Assembly (NCBI GenBank): GCA_004356335.1
Contig: SMXP01000112.1
Span: 1-6,201, forward strand
DNA length: 6,201 nt
Source of the DNA: Alphaproteobacteria bacterium
Lineage (GTDB): Bacteria; Pseudomonadota; Alphaproteobacteria; SMXP01
Direction: 5' to 3'
Shown piece after piece: positions 1 through 5,473 of this stretch (its first letter is position 1; every line of letters starts with the position of its first letter). The notes beneath the pieces were generated by a model. It worked only from the letters and a program-made list of their open reading frames with translations. It had not been told where the DNA came from and searched no databases. Made by a program: the position numbers and the translations under genes.

Positions 1-1
1 A

Positions 2-364
2 GAAAGACTGCGTGAGGATTTCACCAAGGGCATGATGACGCCGCGCGTGACCAGCGATTGGGCGATCGTTCCGGCACGCCGGAACACCAAACGGGCGGCC
101 GCTAATCTTCCGGATCTCAACGAAACGGCGCTGGCGGCGCGTCAGCGCGTTGCAGCGGCTCTCATTGCGGTTGGGCCGGGATTGAGCCGCGTCCTTCTCG
201 ACGTTTGCTGCCACCTAATCGGTCTTGAACAAACCGAGCGGGATCTAGGGTGGCCGCGGCGTTCCGGCAAGGTCGTGCTGCAAATCGCTCTGGTGCGTTT
301 GGCCGATCATTACGGCATCACGGGCAAAGAAAAACGCAGCGCGGATCGAGCGGGCAATATCTAG
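2..364 (+). CDS. DUF6456 domain protein, C-terminal part (5' end outside the window)
   Basis: The reading frame is open to the left edge, so this is the last 120 residues of a longer protein. The visible part has the features I associate with the alphaproteobacterial DUF6456 domain. These are an entry segment RLREDF...TPRVTSDW, then a helix LAARQRVAAALIAVGPGLSRVLLDVCC, then GLEQTERDLGWPRRSGKVVLQIALVRLADHYG. The domain is small, helical and of unknown biochemical function; members often carry a helix-turn-helix region further upstream, which would lie outside this window. The internal ATG at position 32 is probably not the start, because family-like sequence continues before it. The stop codon TAG (362-364) is formed by the first bases of a palindromic repeat, so the natural C-terminus may have been reset by insertion of that repeat. 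The last dozen residues, after HYGITG, look unconserved. The next gene is convergent. Family assignment is from memory of conserved patterns and is fairly confident; no function is claimed. Confidence 0.75.
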   Translation, partial: ERLREDFTKGMMTPRVTSDWAIVPARRNTKRAAANLPDLNETALAARQRVAAALIAVGPGLSRVLLDVCCHLIGLEQTERDLGWPRRSGKVVLQIALVRLADHYGITGKEKRSADRAGNI

Positions 365-409
365 AGCGCATTCAGGAAAAGTGGACACCGGCTTTCCGTC
401 CGAATGCGC
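362..409. repeat. Intergenic palindromic repeat, unit 1
   Basis: This is an imperfect palindrome of about 48 bp. The outer arms are GCGCATTC (366-373) and GAATGCGC (402-409), a perfect 8-bp stem. The inner core runs CAGGAAAAGTGG...CACCGG...TTTCCGTCC, where GGAAA can pair with TTTCC. This organisation matches the abundant extragenic palindromes of Rhizobiales and other alphaproteobacteria (RIME-like elements). The first three bases provide the stop codon of the upstream gene. It could act as a transcript-end hairpin, but it lacks a T-run. Confidence 0.85.
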
Positions 410-424
410 GACGAAATAAAGACT

Positions 425-476
425 TAGAGCGCATTCAGGAAAAGTGGGTACCGGTTTTCCGTCCGAATGCGCTCTA
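425..476. repeat. Intergenic palindromic repeat, unit 2
   Basis: This second, more complete copy lies 15 bp after unit 1 in the same orientation. The outer arms TAGAGCGCATTC (425-436) and GAATGCGCTCTA (465-476) form a perfect 12-bp stem, and inside it GGAAAA (438-443) faces TTTTCC (455-460). It differs from unit 1 by a few core substitutions (for example GGTACC in place of GACACC). The pair occupies almost the whole gap between the convergent DUF6456 and sufE genes, so it may serve as a bidirectional 3'-end structure. That role is inferred. Confidence 0.88.
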
Positions 477-496
477 ACGCGCGGCAATGTTCGACG

Positions 497-934
497 TCAT
501 GCCTGTTCCGGCACCATGGCATGGATTGCGTCGTTTTGGATCCGCTTCATCATAGAGACGAAGCCATTCGATCGCTGGGGGGTCAAATGTTCATCAAGGC
601 CGAGGCGATGAAAGACATCACGCGCGTCTATTTTCAAAATTTCCGATGCCGTCTTGTCACTGTAGAGACGAAATAAAATTGCGATGAGACCGCGCACGAT
701 ATGAGCATCGCTATCGCCTCTAAAGGCCAGGCGAGGGGGATTGTCGTCATTCGATTCGGAAATCAACCAAACTTGGCTGGCGCAGCCGCGCACTTTGGTC
801 TGCTGGCTTCGCTCGGCATCATCTATCGGTTTAAGCTCTTTGCCGAGCTCAATAATATACCGGTAGCGGTCTTCCCATTCGTCGAGAAAGGCAAGATCGT
901 CTATGATTTGATCTATGGAACCGTTTGTACTCAT
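497..934 (-). CDS. sufE: SufE family cysteine desulfuration protein
   Basis: SufE accepts persulfide sulfur from the cysteine desulfurase SufS and passes it to the SufBCD scaffold for Fe-S cluster assembly in the cytoplasm. The 145-residue product covers the whole family length (E. coli SufE has 138 residues). Family marks visible are the N-terminal FLDEWEDRYRYIIELGKEL helix, then KVRGCASQVWL with the sulfur-accepting cysteine at residue 51. Further marks are the central RGLIAILFRLYSDKTASEIL and the C-terminal LGLDEHLTPQRSNGFVSMMKRI. The start ATG (934-932) overlaps the TGA of the upstream acetyltransferase in an ATGA, and there is only a weak Shine-Dalgarno (GGTGAT) before it, so translation is probably coupled. 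No sufS, sufB, sufC or sufD lies in the window, so this is an unlinked sufE copy, and it could serve another desulfurase (CsdE-like). Family assignment is very secure. Confidence 0.95.
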   Translation of the reverse strand: MSTNGSIDQIIDDLAFLDEWEDRYRYIIELGKELKPIDDAERSQQTKVRGCASQVWLISESNDDNPPRLAFRGDSDAHIVRGLIAILFRLYSDKTASEILKIDARDVFHRLGLDEHLTPQRSNGFVSMMKRIQNDAIHAMVPEQA

Positions 935-1440
935 ACATCACCGCGAGCTAGCCGTTCGAAACGCTCGCCACTTAGCCGATAGGTTAATAAATCATCCACA
1001 TGGACGAAGCCGAACCGATCATAAAAATTTCGCGCCGGGTTGGCATGCACCACATTCAATTGTAGATGACCGCAGCCGCGCTGCTTTGCGATTTGCGCGA
1101 CTTCCTGCACAAGACTAATGCCGACACCGCGGCCTCTCACACTCTCCGCAACGAATAAATCCTGGATATAAAGACCGCGGTTGGCGTCCCACGTTGCATA
1201 GGTCGGAAAAAAGATTGCCAGTCCGACCGGCGCGCCATCCTGCTCCGCCAAGATGCACTCGAATTGTCGATCGGGACCGAAACCGTTGCGCCTGAAATCC
1301 TCGACCGTCGCCGTCATCGACGCCCCTTGGTCTTGATATTCGGCCAAGGCCGTCACCATTTCCAGCATAATGGGGGCATCGTCAGGCGCCGCCGGTCTAA
1401 GTGTCACCTTCGATTCAGCTTTGAGCTCGGCTTCAATCAT
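931..1440 (-). CDS. GNAT family N-acetyltransferase, SSAT/thialysine-acetyltransferase-like
   Basis: This 169-residue cytoplasmic enzyme is predicted to transfer an acetyl group from acetyl-CoA to an amine. The GNAT fold is visible: beta-1 VTLRPAAPDDAPIM (12-25), then motif A, YIQDLFVAESVRGRGVG, whose acetyl-CoA pyrophosphate loop RGRGVG is at residues 102-107. Motif B follows as HANPARNFYDRFGF (132-145), with the conserved asparagine and tyrosine. The spacing and the segments ALAEYQ, DFRRNGFG, FFPTYATW and the C-terminal YRLSGERFERLA resemble the spermidine/spermine and thialysine acetyltransferase branch. A polyamine-like or lysine-analogue substrate is therefore plausible but not shown. 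The ATG at 1440 is preceded by a strong AAGGAGA five to six bases upstream, supporting this start. It is the first gene of a two-gene unit with sufE (ATGA overlap). No functional link between the two is obvious. Confidence 0.92.
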   Translation of the reverse strand: MIEAELKAESKVTLRPAAPDDAPIMLEMVTALAEYQDQGASMTATVEDFRRNGFGPDRQFECILAEQDGAPVGLAIFFPTYATWDANRGLYIQDLFVAESVRGRGVGISLVQEVAQIAKQRGCGHLQLNVVHANPARNFYDRFGFVHVDDLLTYRLSGERFERLARGDV

Positions 1441-1746
1441 GGGGTCTCCTTAATCGGCTTGGCATAAATCGAGGCCCGTCCCATGCTGGGTCCGGTGCCC
1501 AAAACCCGCCGCTCCGAAAGAGGTTTTCGGACGGTATCTAGGCCAATCCCTGCTGTTGCACAATAGATATGATGTGGTGAGGCACTTTACCAGGGAAGTG
1601 GGCTTGATCGGGCAAATCGAAAGCTCAAAAGCGGCTAGGGTACCGTAGGTGACAAAACCTCAGATAGTATTGACCCAAGAATTTTCTTGCTCTTCAAGGC
1701 CTGCCTTCAACCACTTATGTAAGGCATGGGATTTGTGTCGGCCCGA
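1441..1746. other. Intergenic region of about 306 bp, no gene found
   Basis: This lies between the GNAT start and the 3' end of the pseudokinase gene. It should hold the GNAT-sufE promoter and the kinase transcript end. A weak - strand promoter candidate is TTGTGC (1563-1558), 17 bp, TAGATA (1540-1535), matching the sigma70 consensus only partly. A 7-bp hairpin, TCCGAAA/TTTCGGA with a 5-base loop, lies at 1513-1531 and would fall in the leader. A short CAAGAA-TT-TTCTTG palindrome sits at 1676-1689. A 9-bp inverted repeat, TGATCGGGC (1605-1613) and GCCCGATCA (1741-1749), brackets the left part and its right arm contains the kinase stop codon. No convincing small ORF with family-like sequence was seen. 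A small RNA cannot be excluded. Confidence 0.4.
1445..1451 (-). promoter_or_regulatory. Ribosome binding site of the acetyltransferase gene
   Basis: Read on the - strand, this is AAGGAGA. Its AGGAG core is five bases before the ATG at 1440. It fixes the start of the GNAT gene and is the only strong Shine-Dalgarno seen for the GNAT-sufE pair. Confidence 0.8.
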
Positions 1747-3408
1747 TCAGACGGCGACCTTCGTTCGCTGCGGGCCGCGCGCGGTGTTGGGCTTGGCTGC
1801 CGGAAATGTGATTTGTACCGTGGTGCCTTGCCCGGCAACGCTTTCCAGGGTTACTCGGCCACCTTGGAGCTTGGCGAGCTCGCGCGCTAGGGGCAGGCCT
1901 AAGCCACCCCGCGCGTAATCTTTCGACCTGGCGTTTTTGCCCTTCTCGAACGGCAACATGATTCGATCGATATCTTCATCGGGTATCCCTATGCCGGTAT
2001 CTCTGACGGTGATTTCCACGTCGGTACCTTTGCGTTGGGCGTCGATTGTGATGGTGCCGCCGGGCTCGGTAAATTCGATGGCGTTGGCCAGGATTTCTCG
2101 TATGACCACTTGTGTCGGCGCGGTATCGAGCCGAAGCTGGGGCAAGTCTGGGGCGACCGTTAAGTCCAGCGCGATTTGTTTGTCCTTGGCTGATCGTTTC
2201 ATGGCCGACAGGCACGATTCAAGTATGGGACCGATATCTTCAATGGTCAGGTTCAAGTCGTAGCTGCCCATTTGCACCTTCGAAATATCAAGAATGCGCA
2301 TCACCAGACTCAATAGGTGATGACCGCTAAGGTGAATGAGCTCGGCATATTCCCGATAGCGGTCATCCCCCACGGGGCCGAACAATTGCCTGCTGATCAT
2401 CTCCGCGAAGCCGATGATGGAATGGAGCGGTGTGCGTATCTCCGTGCTCATACTACGCATGAAGGTACTCAGCACCGCATCGGCTTGTTGTGCCTGGGCC
2501 GCCGCTTCGTCAAGTTTCTCGTTGAGGCCGACCAAGGAATGAGCTTGTTCCTTCATCTTGCTGCGCGTTTTCGTCAGGCTCGATTGAGTCCGCTGGATGG
2601 CATGACCCCGGTGAATGATTTCGCGTTCCTTCTCCTGGAGCGTCGTTACGTCCGTTAGAACGGTCGCTATCCCGCCGTCTCTGGTCCGGTGCTCCTTCAT
2701 CATAAAGTCGCGGCCGTCGCGGAAAGTGACCACATCTTGCCCAAATGCCTGACGGTGCTTATTGATCCGGTCGTTGCGCCATTGTTCGGCACCCAGGGGC
2801 ATGTCGAACAGTTTAGCCTCGGTAATACGGTCTATGACATCGGCGAAAGAATCACCGACTTTGATTTCGGCCTCCTCTGTGGAGAAGACATTGACGAAGT
2901 GATTGTTGAATGCCGCCAGCCGATCGTTTTGATCCCAGAAAGCCGTAGCCACATCGACGATGGATAGGGCATCTTCAAGACGAATCTCATTCTTGCGAAG
3001 GTCGCTGATATCGACCCAAAGCCTGATTAGGCTTTCGGATTCCACCCGTTCCTTGACTTGAAACCATCGACCATCATTGAATCGCAGATCCAGTGGGCGA
3101 TAATCCTGCTGCTGTATGCGCCGGTCTCGCTCGTCAAGCCAGTCGTCCAGGGTGCGTAGTGTATCGTCGCCCGGCTTGGCCTTTCCTTTGAGCCGTCTGA
3201 TGAGCGATGGGAAGGTAACCGGTGTATTATCGTCTTGCTCTATGGATTGCCCAAGCGATTCGAACATGAGGCGAAAATGTTCGTTGCTGTAAATAAGGCG
3301 ATCCTTCTCGTCAAATAGGGTAACGCCGACGCGGAGGGTGTCCAGGCAGGCCAGAATGCTGTCCCGGCTGACCGCAGAAAGGTCGTTGGTGAAATCCATC
3401 GATGGCAT
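1747..3408 (-). CDS. PAS-PAS histidine-kinase-like protein lacking the phospho-acceptor His (pseudokinase, DivL-like in concept)
   Basis: This is a soluble 553-residue protein with no membrane segment. Order (numbered from the ATG at 3408): PAS 1 at about 17-140 (LRVGVTLFDEKDRLIYSN); PAS 2 at about 146-257 (VDVATAFWDQNDRLAAFNN, ending VLTDVTTL); a Gln/Ala/Lys-rich coiled coil at 258-310; a HisKA dimerisation domain at about 314-380; and a HATPase_c domain at about 425-538. The H-box reads SMSTEIRTPL: the expected histidine is Thr322 (codon ACG, 2445-2443). In the N-box, Asn442 is kept, but the usual first Asn is Glu438 and the usual Lys is Glu445. G1 (DTGIGIP, 470-476), F (LPFEKG) and G2 (GGLGLPL) remain, so ATP may still bind. 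FGPVG and YREYAELIH after the H-box match the divergent neighbour kinase and the DivJ/PleC-like family. The start is uncertain: a GGAG lies 14 bases before ATG 3408, ATG 3399 is an alternative, and the frame is open to 3528 without family-like sequence. No receiver domain follows. Confidence 0.88.
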   Translation of the reverse strand: MPSMDFTNDLSAVSRDSILACLDTLRVGVTLFDEKDRLIYSNEHFRLMFESLGQSIEQDDNTPVTFPSLIRRLKGKAKPGDDTLRTLDDWLDERDRRIQQQDYRPLDLRFNDGRWFQVKERVESESLIRLWVDISDLRKNEIRLEDALSIVDVATAFWDQNDRLAAFNNHFVNVFSTEEAEIKVGDSFADVIDRITEAKLFDMPLGAEQWRNDRINKHRQAFGQDVVTFRDGRDFMMKEHRTRDGGIATVLTDVTTLQEKEREIIHRGHAIQRTQSSLTKTRSKMKEQAHSLVGLNEKLDEAAAQAQQADAVLSTFMRSMSTEIRTPLHSIIGFAEMISRQLFGPVGDDRYREYAELIHLSGHHLLSLVMRILDISKVQMGSYDLNLTIEDIGPILESCLSAMKRSAKDKQIALDLTVAPDLPQLRLDTAPTQVVIREILANAIEFTEPGGTITIDAQRKGTDVEITVRDTGIGIPDEDIDRIMLPFEKGKNARSKDYARGGLGLPLARELAKLQGGRVTLESVAGQGTTVQITFPAAKPNTARGPQRTKVAV

Positions 3409-3599
3409 CGCGCGCTTCGAAGCTCCAAAACATGCAAGCCCGTAATCTAGCGACGGAGTGTTATTTTTTCGTTGCGTTCTACGGTCTCTTTGTCGGAACG
3501 GACACTTCGTGCCCGCTGCCGCAGGCAAATTTAGAGTCTGTTAATACTCCCCCGCCAGTCTCGTTAACCAGCGATTCACCTTTGCCCCATGTGATCTGA
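3409..3599. promoter_or_regulatory. Divergent intergenic regulatory region between the two kinase-like genes
   Basis: These 191 bp must contain the 5' signals of both divergent genes. Visible structure includes a perfect 10-bp palindrome, GCTTCGAAGC (3414-3423), just upstream of the pseudokinase start. On the other side, AT-rich stretches with TTAA (3541-3544) and GTTAAC (3563-3568) lie about 30-60 bp before the + strand kinase. A T-run at 3463-3469 is the most AT-rich part. I see no clear sigma70 promoter on either strand, so promoter positions are not assigned. Shared control of the pair is a reasonable inference from the arrangement. Confidence 0.5.
3564..3570 (+). promoter_or_regulatory. 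Possible CtrA-type half-site TTAACCA
   Basis: TTAACCA, 29 bp before the ATG of the membrane kinase, resembles half of the CtrA recognition sequence (TTAA, 7 bp, TTAA(C)). A second TTAA lies upstream at 3541-3544, but the spacer is 19 bp rather than 7, so the full site is absent. It is worth noting only because DivJ/PleC-type kinases feed the CtrA pathway. A 7-bp match can easily arise by chance. Confidence 0.2.
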
Positions 3600-5420
3600 A
3601 TGGACCTGTCTGAGTCAGCCCCGTCTATTGTACATCCCTCCGTTCGAGCTTTTCCCGGCATCGCCGCGCGGCATCGCAGCTTTATTGGTGTCCACCTGCT
3701 CAGCGGGGCCGTGCTGGCGGCCGCGGCCGGCATCTATTTGAGCCTGACCGGCTTGCCCGATACCTTCGAAGCCATCGTGATGGTTTGGTTGCTGTCGCCG
3801 ATCCTATTTGCGGTCCTGTTGCGCATCACGGCCAATTTGCCTTTTGTGCGGTCTCTTTGGCTGACCAATCTCACGGTCCTGATCACGTTTCTCGTCCTCT
3901 ACACGGGTGGCCTCAGCTCTTTTCTGATCCCCTGGTATTTGGTCATACCGGCGGAAGCGGCCTTGAGCGGGGACCGGCGCACGGTTATCGGCGCGGCCGG
4001 CTTCAGTCTCGGCGCGCTGCTTTTGGTGGTTGTTTTGAGTGGACAAGAATGGCTTCCGATTTCCCGGATTTCCGCCGATATGATGCCGATGCTGCTGGCC
4101 GCCGGCGTCATGAGTGCCGTGATCTACGGCAGCGCCGTTGCCTTGGGCGTGCAGCGCGCCCACAATTTATCGGAACGCGCCGCCCGCGACGGCGAAGCCC
4201 GCTATCGATTTCTTGCCGAAAATGCCATGGACGTCATCACGCGGCATGATTCAGAGGGCAGAATTATCTTTGCCTCGCCGGCCTGCCGGCTCGTCCTTGG
4301 CCTTCAGCCGAAAGACTTGGAAGGCCAACAATTTAGCGCCTTAGTGCATCCCGCCGATAAGGATCTATTGAGCGACGCCTTCGACCGGGCCCGATATTTC
4401 GGCAGTGATGTTTCGGTGGAGTACCGATTTAGAACAGGTGATGAGGATTATGTTTGGGTCGAAACGCGATGCCGGCCGGTGGTATGTTTCGAGGCCACAC
4501 AATTATTGCCGACGCCGCGCGGACTGCCGGCGCCTCAATGTTTTGAGATTATTTGCGTTACCAGAGACATCAGTGAGCGGAAGAATTACGAAACCCAATT
4601 AGTGGAAGCGCGCGAGGATGCCGAAGCCGCCAATCACGCAAAGTCTCGCTTTCTGGCCAATATGAGCCATGAACTAAGAACGCCGCTCAATGCGGTGATC
4701 GGTTTTTCCGAGATGATTCGGGCTCAGACCTTCGGGCCCGTGGGTTCTCCGAAATACCGCGAATACGCCGAACTGATTCATGATAGCGGTCGTCATTTGC
4801 TAAATCTCATAAACGATGTCCTTGACATATCGAAAGTCGAAGCCGGGAAGTTCGATCTTTCTCGGGAATTGTTGGATATCGTTGCCGTCGTTGAGGACAG
4901 TTTGAAGTTTGTTGCCGTGACAGCCAAACAAGCAGGCATAACCATTGAGACCTCACTGCCGCGTGATTTGCCCAAGCTTTACGCAGACGGCCGCGCCATT
5001 CGACAGATCCTTCTCAACTTGCTGTCTAACGCGATCAAATTCACACCGGAACAGGGTGCGGTGGGCATAGACGTGCAGCAGGTGGGAGACGATCTTTGGA
5101 TTCTGGTGTGCGATACGGGTGTGGGGATTGCCGAACACGATCTTGAGCGACTCGGCAAGCCATACCAACAGGCCGATGACGAATTCATCAAGAGCAAGAC
5201 CGGCACCGGTCTTGGCCTGGCTCTGGCACGCGCCTTGACCGAATTACATGGCGGTTCGATGATCATCGAAAGTGAATTGGGTGAGGGCACCCAGGTCAGC
5301 GTGCGATTGCCGTTGCGGGTGGCCATTGAACAACCCCAAGACAATAGCGCGGTGGTCGATGAGGAAATCGATACGGAACAATACGGGGAACCGCTCTCGG
5401 ATTTGAGAGGAGCCGCTTAA
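3600..5420 (+). CDS. Membrane-bound PAS sensor histidine kinase, DivJ/PleC-like
   Basis: This 606-residue inner-membrane kinase is predicted to autophosphorylate on His357 and pass the phosphate to a separate response regulator, since no receiver domain is fused. Domains in order: five or six hydrophobic segments within about 28-184; a PAS domain at about 200-325, with a Pro-rich insertion near 297-314 before its last strand; a short helix EAREDAEAANHAKS; HisKA with FLANMSHELRTPLNAVIGFSE (His357, codon 4668-4670); and HATPase_c with N-box NLLSNAIKF (Asn473, Asn477, Lys480), G1 DTGVGI (505-510) and G2 GTGLGLAL (535-542). All catalytic motifs are intact. Length and layout (multi-pass membrane region, PAS, kinase core) resemble Caulobacter DivJ, and FGPVG...YREYAELIH after the H-box fits the DivJ/PleC/PdhS group, whose known partners are DivK and PleD. 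Orthology is not proven. An in-frame TGA directly before the ATG fixes the earliest start, yet no Shine-Dalgarno is visible. The acidic tail after residue 575 looks disordered. Confidence 0.93.
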   Translation: MDLSESAPSIVHPSVRAFPGIAARHRSFIGVHLLSGAVLAAAAGIYLSLTGLPDTFEAIVMVWLLSPILFAVLLRITANLPFVRSLWLTNLTVLITFLVLYTGGLSSFLIPWYLVIPAEAALSGDRRTVIGAAGFSLGALLLVVVLSGQEWLPISRISADMMPMLLAAGVMSAVIYGSAVALGVQRAHNLSERAARDGEARYRFLAENAMDVITRHDSEGRIIFASPACRLVLGLQPKDLEGQQFSALVHPADKDLLSDAFDRARYFGSDVSVEYRFRTGDEDYVWVETRCRPVVCFEATQLLPTPRGLPAPQCFEIICVTRDISERKNYETQLVEAREDAEAANHAKSRFLANMSHELRTPLNAVIGFSEMIRAQTFGPVGSPKYREYAELIHDSGRHLLNLINDVLDISKVEAGKFDLSRELLDIVAVVEDSLKFVAVTAKQAGITIETSLPRDLPKLYADGRAIRQILLNLLSNAIKFTPEQGAVGIDVQQVGDDLWILVCDTGVGIAEHDLERLGKPYQQADDEFIKSKTGTGLGLALARALTELHGGSMIIESELGEGTQVSVRLPLRVAIEQPQDNSAVVDEEIDTEQYGEPLSDLRGAA

Positions 5421-5435
5421 ATCACAAAACAAGCT

Positions 5436-5473
5436 GCGCCACGGCACCAAGACGGGTGGCGCCGTCACCCGTC
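5436..5473. terminator. Overlapping hairpins between convergent genes, possible bidirectional terminator
   Basis: Two perfect stems compete here. One is GACGGGTG/CACCCGTC (5451-5458 with 5466-5473, 7-base loop). The other is GCGCCAC/GTGGCGC (5436-5442 with 5456-5462, 13-base loop). They lie in the 51-bp gap between the kinase and the PqiA-family gene, and the first stem runs into the latter's stop codon (5474-5472). Position and GC-richness suit a transcript end, but no T-run follows on either strand, so it is not a canonical intrinsic terminator. Confidence 0.4.

Noticed and set aside
362..476. Tandem repeats as a CRISPR array
   Set aside because: There are only two units, each a self-palindrome of about 50 bp, separated by a 15-bp spacer. 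The same unit recurs elsewhere in both orientations, which fits an extragenic palindrome family.
245..487. Open frame on the - strand with an internal peptide repeat (AHSDGKPV twice)
   Set aside because: The peptide repeat is only the translation of the two tandem palindromic DNA repeats, and the rest overlaps the DUF6456 gene antisense.
1501..1540. A further copy of the palindromic repeat in the leader of the acetyltransferase gene
   Set aside because: GGTTTTCGGACGG recalls part of the core, but the other half and both outer arms are missing; the local 7-bp hairpin is of a different design.
1649..1918. 89-codon + strand open frame spanning the gap and the 3' end of the pseudokinase gene
   Set aside because: More than half is antisense to conserved kinase sequence, and no ribosome site or family pattern is visible.
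2431..2460. The missing histidine as a frameshift or assembly error
   Set aside because: The frame is continuous through both flanks, the neighbouring residues match the H-box on both sides, and more than one base differs from a His codon.
3409..3528. N-terminal extension of the pseudokinase up to an ATG at 3528
   Set aside because: The extra 40 residues (many Arg, Lys, Gln) have no domain-like pattern and occupy the intergenic region needed for divergent promoters. The ATG at 3408 or 3399 sits just before the PAS domain.
3785..4249. 154-codon open frame within the membrane kinase gene, same strand
   Set aside because: The product is rich in Arg, Gly, His and Ala without domain pattern, and it overlaps in another frame a gene with unmistakable family motifs.
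4979..5468. Antisense open frames over the 3' part of the membrane kinase gene
   Set aside because: They are antisense to the conserved HATPase region and have Ser/Arg-rich, low-complexity products with no recognisable start signals.
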